Positions 6,582 through 11,732 of a DNA stretch of 11,732 nucleotides are shown piece by piece. Origin of the DNA: Flavipsychrobacter stenotrophus (GTDB lineage: Bacteria > Bacteroidota > Bacteroidia > Chitinophagales > Chitinophagaceae). The stretch lies in NCBI GenBank assembly GCA_947379685.1, contig CANCOG010000105.1, forward strand, positions 1 through 11,732, read 5' to 3'. Under the pieces are notes generated by a model. That model saw only the letters and a list, made by a program, of their open reading frames with translations. It was not told the DNA's origin and did no database searches. The position numbers were made by a program, and so were the translations under genes. Positions within the stretch are counted from its first letter, which is position 1. The number at the start of each line of letters is the position of its first letter.

Positions 6582-7658
6582 ATGGCGCAGGTAGTCACCG
6601 ACATACAGCAGATCCTAAGGCAGGCACAGCAGAATGCCATTCGTGCCGTTAATACAACTATGGTGGAAGCTTACTGGCTGGTAGGCAAGCGTATTGTTGA
6701 GGAAGAACAACAGGGAGAAGGCAGGGCAAGTTATGGCAAAGCATTAATGAGGAACCTGTCTGAAGAGCTTAAACGGGAATTTGGAAAAGGATATTCAGTT
6801 GATAATCTTCAAAATATGCGGTCCTTTTATCTTCGATACCCAATTCAACAGATGCTCTCGGTTAATTTACCAGACATCGCAATACCGCAGACAACGTCTG
6901 CGGTATTGCGGGAACAACCAAATTACGAGACACTGTCTCGTAATTTTAAAACTCCTATATTTAACCTCAGTTGGTCGCACTATTTACTGTTGTTGCGAAT
7001 CGAGGATAAAGATGAACGGGCCTTCTATGAAATTGAATCTGCAAAAAACAACTGGAGCTTAAGGGAATTAAAGCGGCAATTTGACAGCGCATTATACCTC
7101 AGGCTGGCATTGAGTACTGATAAGGAAGGTATTAAAAACCTTGCAGCAGTAGGGCAGGTAATGGAATCACCCAAGGATGCGGTGAAAGATCCTTACATAT
7201 TGGAGTTTCTGAATTTAAACCAGCATTATCGTTATTCAGAAAGCGATCTTGAGCACGAACTGATAGATAAGTTAGAGTACTTTTTATTGGAATTAGGTAC
7301 CGGCTTCACATTTGTAGCCCGCCAGAAACGTATCAATTTCGATGAGAAACATTTTTATGTAGATCTTGTATTTTATAATCGGTTACTCAGATGTTTTGTA
7401 GTGATAGACTTAAAAATTGGAGAACTGACCCACCAGGATATAGGGCAAATGCAGATGTACGTTAACTACTATGACCGGTTTGTAAGAACTGAAGATGAAA
7501 ATAAGACCATCGGCATTATACTTTGCCGTGACAAGAGCGAGACTCTGGTAGAAATAACTTTGCCTGAAGACAATGAGCAAATATTTGCCAGCAGATACCA
7601 AACCCTGTTACCAGATAAAGAAGTACTGAAAATGCTGCTTTCTGAAAAAAGCGATTAG
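6582..7658 (+). CDS. DUF1016/YhcG-family PD-(D/E)XK nuclease-like protein
   Basis: The 358-residue product has two parts. The N-terminal DUF1016 helical domain (about 5-85) includes AVNTTMVEAYWLVGKRIVE (22-40) and YSVDNLQNMRSFYLRYP (71-87). The second part begins at NLSWSHYLLLLRIED (128-142) and ends in a PD-(D/E)XK nuclease fold, with ELGTGFTFVARQKR (237-250), YVDLVFYN (259-266), VIDLKIG (274-280) and GQMQMYVNYYD (288-298). Likely catalytic residues are Asp261, Asp276 and Lys278. All are present, so it should be active. The family is widespread on mobile and defence-associated DNA, but its biological role is not established. The N-terminal motif begins close to the ATG, so that start is sound. 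The linker (about 89-127) is encoded by two perfect palindromes. The gene stands alone between direct repeats, which suggests acquisition. Confidence 0.92.
   Translation: MAQVVTDIQQILRQAQQNAIRAVNTTMVEAYWLVGKRIVEEEQQGEGRASYGKALMRNLSEELKREFGKGYSVDNLQNMRSFYLRYPIQQMLSVNLPDIAIPQTTSAVLREQPNYETLSRNFKTPIFNLSWSHYLLLLRIEDKDERAFYEIESAKNNWSLRELKRQFDSALYLRLALSTDKEGIKNLAAVGQVMESPKDAVKDPYILEFLNLNQHYRYSESDLEHELIDKLEYFLLELGTGFTFVARQKRINFDEKHFYVDLVFYNRLLRCFVVIDLKIGELTHQDIGQMQMYVNYYDRFVRTEDENKTIGIILCRDKSETLVEITLPEDNEQIFASRYQTLLPDKEVLKMLLSEKSD
6878..6946. repeat. Two perfect palindromes inside the DUF1016 gene
   Basis: Palindrome 1 has 15-bp perfect arms, 6878-6892 (CGCAATACCGCAGAC) and 6896-6910, around AAC. 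Palindrome 2 has 13-bp perfect arms, 6920-6932 (AAATTACGAGACA) and 6934-6946, around a single C. They are nine bases apart and stay in frame, encoding about residues 99-122, the linker between the two conserved domains. They resemble in-frame palindromic elements such as those of Rickettsia. Confidence 0.9.
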
Positions 7659-7695
7659 GGGGACTTTCCGTAATGGAATACCTCCCGATGTCGCA

Positions 7696-7799
7696 CTGAA
7701 TCAGAATTTTAGAATAAACAGAATAGCATGTTTGTGACCACGCCGGTGCAGCATGATATCTGAACTATGATTTTTTTGATTTTTATGATACCTATGATT
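7696..7799 (+). repeat. AT-rich dispersed repeat, copy 2
   Basis: This is the second copy of the 6347-6453 element, same orientation, beginning CTGAATCAGAATTTTAGAAT 38 bases after the DUF1016 stop. It lacks the extra TCAGAATTTT unit and has GGTGCAGC where copy 1 has only GTATG. It ends TTTTTATGATACCTATGATT. Confidence 0.8.
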
Positions 7800-7821
7800 G
7801 CCACAACTGCGCTACATGTTA

Positions 7822-7871
7822 GCACCCCCGTTAGCGGGTGCAATATTAATAGCCCCTGGTGCAACCAGGGG
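7822..7871. repeat. Twin hairpins with GGTGCAA motifs
   Basis: GCACCC (7822-7827) pairs with GGGTGC (7836-7841). CCCCTGGT (7853-7860) pairs perfectly with ACCAGGGG (7864-7871) around GCA and is followed by TTTATT. The second could terminate transcription from the DUF1016 side. GGTGCAA occurs in both hairpins and again at the left edge of both long repeats (7928 and 9144), so these parts may belong to one composite repetitive element. Confidence 0.55.
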
Positions 7872-7927
7872 TTTATTGCGCAAATAACACGCACCCTCCC
7901 GCAAAAGGTGCCGGACAGGCGTTAGGT

Positions 7928-8058
7928 GGTGCAACAATTGGTGATGGATTGTTTAGTGGATGGAAAACAGTTGGGTCTAATAGGAAAACTAAGTAGGGTC
8001 AGAGACCCGTTCATCTACCTGGTCACGAGTACTTTTTGCTGAAAACCCGCGCCAGATG
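7928..8058 (+). repeat. Long direct repeat, left copy, with REP element copy C
   Basis: It runs from GGTGCAACAATTGGTGATGG through a small GGGTC-AGA-GACCC hairpin near 7997-8009 and CCGTTCATCTAC to the REP-like element at 8017-8058. The same order and orientation recur at 9144-9277 at roughly 75-80% identity by eye. It ends 31 bases from the HNH stop codon. The REP part is the most diverged of the plus-oriented copies (ACTTTTTGCTGAAAACCC in its centre). Confidence 0.8.
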
Positions 8059-8089
8059 GGCGATTATGGGCGAACTGGCAATTGCCTGG

Positions 8090-9031
8090 TTAATTGTGCC
8101 GCCTGCTAAACTGCTCGTAGTGCCAGCTTAGATTTTCACGTGACGGGTGGTAGTTGGCATCATTGGGTAAGTAAATTTTCTTCCCGTGAAACGCCCTGAA
8201 AGAATGAATACCCGATTCAATAAAATCATCCGATACAACTACCTCGTAGTTCAGATTGATCGTAATCAGGAAGCGGTCAAATGCCCGGTGAAAATTTGGG
8301 GATAACGATATACCGTTCTTTATAGTATCGTCATGCGATTCTGAAAATGGCACGATATGGCAGGCATCAATCATTTGAATGTCCCTTGTGGCAATTACCT
8401 TCATTCCTGACACGCAACATGTATGGTTATATACTCTTGGTACAACCTTTTTAAATACTCCGCCTCTCACAAAAATTTCCTCTTCGTCGGATGCAGCGAC
8501 TTCGCTTTTATAGACTGAGGCGGGTTCATGTAAGATTTGGCTTTCAAATTCATGAAACAAACTATATTCTTTATTAGGCAGTAGCTGCCCTCCAAGAAAT
8601 GTTGTGAGCAAGGCGCTTTTTAGTATTGCTCTATTGTTTTGTTCGCGAAGCAGGTTATATAAAGTGCCGTCGAATGAAGCAAAAGCAACCGCGTTTTTCA
8701 AGGCAGAGAAGCTTTTGATTGAATTAGATGCTGTCAATAATATTTCTTTGCCACGTTCAGTGGTTAGGTGCCAGAACCCCTCACTCTTCAAATGATAGAA
8801 GGGCAATGAAAAATTATCCTTGAATTTGTCACCATGAACCAAAGAGTGCCAGTTACCTTTAAATCTGGCGACCAACTCAGGTGTGATAAATATCTTGTTT
8901 TCGGTTATTTCCCCTTCTTCAATAGATTGAATCACGGATAGCAATAGTATAGCTTTGTGAGGAGCAACTGATCCCTTAAGTCGCGCTGCTCTTAGACTAG
9001 TAAATAGCTTTATCGCTTTTGAAATATCCAT
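8090..9031 (-). CDS. HNH endonuclease with a ScoMcrA-like sulfur-binding domain
   Basis: The product has 313 residues from the ATG at 9031. The C-terminal third is an HNH_2-type nuclease: CCVSGM (205-210), DACHIVPF (222-229), NGISLSPNFHRAFDRF (239-254), with His225, Asn239 and His248 as likely catalytic or metal residues. The N-terminal part (about 5-95), with APHKAILLLSVIQ (23-35), an ITPEL strand and LPFYHLKSEGFWHL (76-89), matches my recollection of the ScoMcrA-like DNA sulfur-binding domain. That suggests a type IV enzyme cutting phosphorothioate-modified DNA. The nuclease call is firm; the sulfur specificity is inference. No dnd or ssp genes are in the window. A near-consensus -7 box TACTTTTA lies at 9052-9059 on the minus strand. 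The gene is solitary and framed by direct repeats. Confidence 0.85.
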   Translation of the reverse strand: MDISKAIKLFTSLRAARLKGSVAPHKAILLLSVIQSIEEGEITENKIFITPELVARFKGNWHSLVHGDKFKDNFSLPFYHLKSEGFWHLTTERGKEILLTASNSIKSFSALKNAVAFASFDGTLYNLLREQNNRAILKSALLTTFLGGQLLPNKEYSLFHEFESQILHEPASVYKSEVAASDEEEIFVRGGVFKKVVPRVYNHTCCVSGMKVIATRDIQMIDACHIVPFSESHDDTIKNGISLSPNFHRAFDRFLITINLNYEVVVSDDFIESGIHSFRAFHGKKIYLPNDANYHPSRENLSWHYEQFSRRHN

Positions 9032-9143
9032 TCTTGCTGAGCAATGTAAATTAAAAGTACGATACTTTTTAAAAGCGATTTTTTTCGTGCAGCAATTAGG
9101 CCTTAACGAACAATTAAGTATGACATGAGCGCCACCAGAGACG

Positions 9144-9277
9144 GGTGCAACAATTGGTGATGGATTGTTTAGCGGATGGGGAAACGATTGGTGAGATTGG
9201 CGGAAATTAGGTAGGGGTCAGAAACCCGTTCATCTACTTGGGCACGAGTGCGCTTCGCTGAACACTCGCGCCAGTGG
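9144..9277 (+). repeat. Long direct repeat, right copy, with REP element copy D
   Basis: This is the partner of 7928-8058: GGTGCAACAATTGGTGATGG, GATTGTTTAG-GGATGG, GGGGTCAGAAACCC, CGTTCATCTAC, then the REP-like element 9236-9277 (GGCACGAGTGCGCTTCGC followed by TGAACACTCGCGCCAGTGG). It begins 113 bases upstream of the HNH start codon. The REP part is almost identical to copy B at 6464-6505. Confidence 0.8.
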
Positions 9278-9478
9278 TGGAGTAACCTCACATCAAATTG
9301 AGTTCTTACATTCCTCAAATCATAAATGTCCTAATTCAGACCATCCTGGGTGGTTCTTTGAAATATTGGAATTTTATAGGATTGAAAAGGTTTTTTATGG
9401 GCCTTTGTCTTGGGTTTTGATGGGCGTTACAAACCACACGAGACGTACTCGTTTTCGGAATATCCATGGGTTTGGTAA
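9273..9478 (+). pseudogene. Possible frameshifted coding remnant
   Basis: The frame read from 9273 encodes CPNSDHPGWFFEILEFYRIE around 9324-9386. The frame one base over (9386-9478) encodes LGFDGRYKPHETYSFSEYPW followed by VW and a TAA stop. The switch falls at an AAAAGGTTTTTT homopolymer tract (9385-9396); one extra T would join them into one protein-like sequence. No family was recognised and no start codon is evident, as it abuts the repeat. The end touches the MBL stop codon. Chance cannot be excluded. Confidence 0.25.
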
Positions 9479-9479
9479 A

Positions 9480-10118
9480 TTACTTCAAAAACGGGTTGTA
9501 TTTCTTTTCCTGATCTATGTGGGTGGCGGGGCCGTGGCCGGAAAGTACCTGGGTATTTCCCGGTAGGGTGAATAAATGGGTACGTATACTGTTTACCAGT
9601 GTTTCGAAACTGCCACCGGGGAGATCGGTACGGCCGACGCTGCCGGAAAACAATACATCGCCGGAAATGACCCAGTTGCCGGGTGCATAATAAAAGGAGA
9701 TACTGCCGGGTGAGTGTCCGGGTGTGAACCATACATCGAGGGTGTCGTCGCCGAGCTTTAGTGGCTCGCCTTCCTTAATAAAAAATGTGGGTACGGGCGC
9801 TTCTTTAAAATCGAACCCGAACATTACGGCCGATGCGGCACCCATTTGCAAAACAGATTTTTCTTTTTCGTGCAGTCCGAACCCGATATTGTACTTATCC
9901 ATCATGGCCTGTACACCAAAAATATGATCGAGGTGGGCATGGGTATTTATGATGGCCTGTGGCTGCAATTGCTTACTGTTAATATAGTCCACCATTTCCT
10001 GAACTTCTTCGGGGTGGTACATGCCGGGGTCTACTATCCAGCATTGTTTTTTGTCATTGACTATGAGGTATGTATTCTCGTCGAAGGCGTTGAACGTAAA
10101 AAAAACAACATTTAACAT
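9480..10118 (-). CDS. MBL-fold metallo-hydrolase, glyoxalase-II-like
   Basis: The product has 212 residues from the ATG at 10118. The metal motif is THAHLDH (59-65) with ligands His60, His62, Asp64 and His65. GHSPGS (134-139) gives His135, SGDVLFSGSVGRTDLPGGS (152-170) gives the bridging Asp154, and LSGHGP (192-197) gives His195. This is the full binuclear metallo-beta-lactamase-fold set as in hydroxyacylglutathione hydrolases. The short C-terminus lacks the glutathione-binding helical domain of classical GloB, so the substrate may be another thioester or a different compound. It is cytoplasmic, with no signal peptide. The frame continues upstream to 10199, but the promoter at 10152-10182 lies within that extension, so those 27 residues are not expected to be made. 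Confidence 0.93.
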   Translation of the reverse strand: MLNVVFFTFNAFDENTYLIVNDKKQCWIVDPGMYHPEEVQEMVDYINSKQLQPQAIINTHAHLDHIFGVQAMMDKYNIGFGLHEKEKSVLQMGAASAVMFGFDFKEAPVPTFFIKEGEPLKLGDDTLDVWFTPGHSPGSISFYYAPGNWVISGDVLFSGSVGRTDLPGGSFETLVNSIRTHLFTLPGNTQVLSGHGPATHIDQEKKYNPFLK

Positions 10119-10151
10119 AACTGTTTCGTATAATTTCTGTAATTTGTACTG

Positions 10152-10182
10152 CAAAACTACGGTGAACAGGGCGCAAACCCAA
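10152..10182 (-). promoter_or_regulatory. Promoter of the MBL-fold hydrolase gene
   Basis: On the minus strand, TTG (10180-10182) is followed after 20 bases by TAGTTTTG (10152-10159), an exact TAnnTTTG -7 box at consensus spacing. Transcription should begin near 10146, giving a leader of about 27 nt. This is among the clearest promoters in the window and fixes the start codon at 10118. Confidence 0.75.
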
Positions 10183-10233
10183 CTTTCGTTTGATTGCAAA
10201 AACGTTACGCTAACAGAGGTGTGAATTAGAGTA

Positions 10234-10375
10234 TTGATGTTTTACCACAAAGGGCACTAAGGTATTCACAAGGTGCACTAAATTTAGCTTAATTTGGATA
10301 AACAATATGAGCACAAAGTACAGTTAAAGTAACAGCAGTATAGATTTGCACAATGATACTTTACCACAAAGGGCA
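10234..10375 (+). repeat. Short direct repeats of the ACCACAAAGGGCAC type
   Basis: TTTACCACAAAGGGCA occurs exactly at 10241-10256 and 10360-10375, within a 23-base similarity that begins at 10234 and 10353. The first copy also holds a local tandem: CACAAAGGGCACTAA (10246-10260) and CACAAGGTGCACTAA (10267-10281), 13 of 15 bases identical at a period of 21. The gap between the two divergent genes otherwise shows nothing coding. Confidence 0.7.
10341..10348 (+). promoter_or_regulatory. Candidate -7 box for the propeller gene
   Basis: TAGATTTG fits TAnnTTTG. It lies 160 bases before the ATG at 10509 and has no recognisable -33 TTG. If used, it would give a long leader containing the second direct repeat. 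No better box is seen nearer the start. Confidence 0.25.
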
Positions 10376-10508
10376 GTTATTATCAATGCACAGTCCGAGC
10401 TGTTTACAGTATAGCATACTAAACATTCTGGTAAAAGCGTTAAACACGAGGTGAAGTAGTATCTGAGTTCTTATTTTGCTGGTTTTGACCCAATCCCGAT
10501 TTGGAATC

Positions 10509-11732
10509 ATGAATAAACGAACAAACAATCCCCATATTCTTCTTGCCGCGCTGATAGCGTGTTTTACTCTTTTTGTGCCGGGCGAAAGCATGGGGCAATC
10601 TTATATTGAGACTTTTGGGCAGAACAGGATACAGAACCGAAAATTTGAATGGAAGTATTTTGATACCAAGCATTTCAGGGTATACCATTACGATAAGGCG
10701 GGCAGGCAGCTAGGCCGCTATGTGGCGGAGGAAGCCGAAAACAACATTAAGGTAATAGAAAAGAAAATGGGCGGGCAGTTCCCGGACAGGTTCAGCATTG
10801 TACTCTATAATTCTTACGACGATTACCGCCAGACCAATATTGGCCTGAAGGATGAATCACAGATATCAACCATGACCATCTCGGGTACCTGGAACCTGGT
10901 AGGGGATAAGCTGGTGGTGTATCATACAGGAAAGCACACTGACCTCCGCAGGCAAATACAAGCCGGGATGGCACAGGTGGTGATGGAGCGGATGATATAC
11001 GGTGAGAGTTTCAAGAAAATGGCCAAGACAGCGCTGCTCATGAATCTGCCTGAATGGGTGACCACCGGCTTCATTGCTTACCTTGTTGATGGCTGGAACC
11101 CGGAGACGAATAGTGAGTGGAAGCGCGTTCTGGACTCAAGGCCTAAGGCTGGTTTCCATGAACTTTCTGAGCAATATCCTGAAATGGCCGGCAAGGCGTT
11201 CTGGAAGTTTGTGTCGGAGCAATATGGCAATGAAAAAATGAAGAGCTTGCTTGCGGCCATGCAGCAAAAGACCAGCCTCAATAAGACGATGAAGGACAAG
11301 GAATACCTGGGCCTTAAAGTAACCAAGGCTTATGATAGTTGCATGACTTTTTTCAAGGAAAAATATGCGGCAGACCTCGTAAACCAGGAGATACCGGATA
11401 GCACGAAGGGGCTTATTTCGCTGAAGGTGCCAAAGGATAATACCATTATCCGTAACATCATGGTGTCGCCTCGTGGTACTGATATTGCCTATGTAGCCTG
11501 GAAGGATGGGCATTTTACCATTTACCAGCAAAAGACCGCCGGCGAACAGGTACAAACTGTATTGCTGGAAGGCGGACAAAAGGACCTTTCGGCAGAGACT
11601 GACCCCAATTACCCTATGATGGCCTGGAGCAATGCCGGTAATAAGCTGGCCATACTCTACAAGGTGGGTAAGAAGGTTTACCTGCGTATTTACAATTCAC
11701 AGAAGAACAGGGTGGAAAACTATGTGATTCCA
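10509..11732 (+). CDS. Exported peptidase-MA-like / beta-propeller protein, 3'-truncated
   Basis: The frame is open from the ATG at 10509 to the last base of the window, 408 codons without a stop; the gene continues beyond. The N-terminus has a signal peptide: MNKRTNNPH, a hydrophobic core ILLAALIACFTLFV (10-23), and a probable signal peptidase I site after SMG (27-29). LIAC (15-18) fits a lipobox but sits mid-core. Residues about 31-300 resemble a gluzincin or peptidase-MA module: FDTKHFRVYHY early on, and LPEWVTTGFIAYL where the family has P-W-EG-A-Y. The expected HExxH helix reads IQAGMAQVVMERM, so catalysis is unlikely. From about residue 325 (MVSPRGTDIAYVAWKDGH, then YPMMAWSNAGNKLAILYKVG) TolB/WD40-like propeller blades begin. 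It is likely periplasmic or outer-membrane associated. Its role is unknown. Confidence 0.85.
   Translation, partial: MNKRTNNPHILLAALIACFTLFVPGESMGQSYIETFGQNRIQNRKFEWKYFDTKHFRVYHYDKAGRQLGRYVAEEAENNIKVIEKKMGGQFPDRFSIVLYNSYDDYRQTNIGLKDESQISTMTISGTWNLVGDKLVVYHTGKHTDLRRQIQAGMAQVVMERMIYGESFKKMAKTALLMNLPEWVTTGFIAYLVDGWNPETNSEWKRVLDSRPKAGFHELSEQYPEMAGKAFWKFVSEQYGNEKMKSLLAAMQQKTSLNKTMKDKEYLGLKVTKAYDSCMTFFKEKYAADLVNQEIPDSTKGLISLKVPKDNTIIRNIMVSPRGTDIAYVAWKDGHFTIYQQKTAGEQVQTVLLEGGQKDLSAETDPNYPMMAWSNAGNKLAILYKVGKKVYLRIYNSQKNRVENYVIP

Noticed and set aside
7709..7894. A 61-codon minus-strand frame over the AT-rich repeat and twin hairpins
   Set aside because: It lies wholly in non-coding repeat DNA; copy 1 of the repeat does not keep the frame, because it carries an extra TCAGAATTTT unit.
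7916..7930. GGCGTTAGGTGG, which resembles an integron attC core (GTTRRRY)
   Set aside because: No matching RYYYAAC partner is found at attC spacing, the right-hand long repeat lacks the motif, and no integrase is present.
9427..9732. A 101-codon minus frame overlapping the MBL gene end
   Set aside because: It is out of frame with the HxHxDH protein and has no domain; the MBL frame explains this region down to 9480.
10361..10688. Two minus-strand frames over the start of the propeller gene
   Set aside because: They are antisense to the signal-peptide-bearing gene and its upstream repeat, with no family resemblance.

Overview
The window looks like a chromosomal segment of a Bacteroidota bacterium, most likely of the Chitinophagaceae/Sphingobacteriales type. 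Several genes are preceded by the Bacteroidota promoter box TAnnTTTG a short distance upstream of the start codon and lack a Shine-Dalgarno sequence. The gene content also fits: a bacterial GH3-like protein, a YidC with a large periplasmic domain, an L21-L27 pair followed by a Lys/Ala/Pro tail protein, and TAnnTTTG-driven MBL and beta-propeller genes. The genus cannot be told from the sequence.

Core part (1-6330): the 3' part of an alpha/beta hydrolase gene (+) converges on a GH3-like adenylating enzyme (-), and the gap between them is packed with hairpins. Next come rplU, rpmA and a 170-residue Lys/Ala/Pro histone-H1-like gene, apparently one transcript ending at a strong intrinsic terminator (4112-4145). 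yidC follows with its own promoter and terminator.

Accessory part (6330-9480): two nuclease genes stand alone in repeat-rich DNA. The first is a DUF1016/YhcG-type PD-(D/E)XK nuclease (6582-7658), bracketed by two direct copies of a ~105-bp AT-rich repeat. The second is an HNH endonuclease on the opposite strand (8090-9031), bracketed by two direct copies of a ~130-bp repeat. Its N-terminal half resembles the sulfur-binding domain of phosphorothioate-dependent restriction enzymes. A small hairpin element (CTGGCGCG...CTCGTG.CCA) occurs four times in the window, three of them here. Two perfect palindromes lie in frame inside the DUF1016 gene, exactly in its inter-domain linker. Degraded coding remnants may lie at 9273-9478 and 2620-2763.

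Right part (9480-11732): an MBL-fold hydrolase (glyoxalase-II-like, -) with a clear promoter diverges from a large exported protein (+) that runs off the window. That protein combines a signal peptide, a peptidase-MA-like domain without a recognisable HExxH, and the start of a TolB/WD40-like beta-propeller. The gap between them carries short direct repeats of the ACCACAAAGGGCAC type.

The main novelty candidates are the solitary nuclease genes each framed by its own direct repeat pair, and the in-frame palindromic insertion in the DUF1016 linker. No tRNA, rRNA, CRISPR array or complete transposase gene was recognised.
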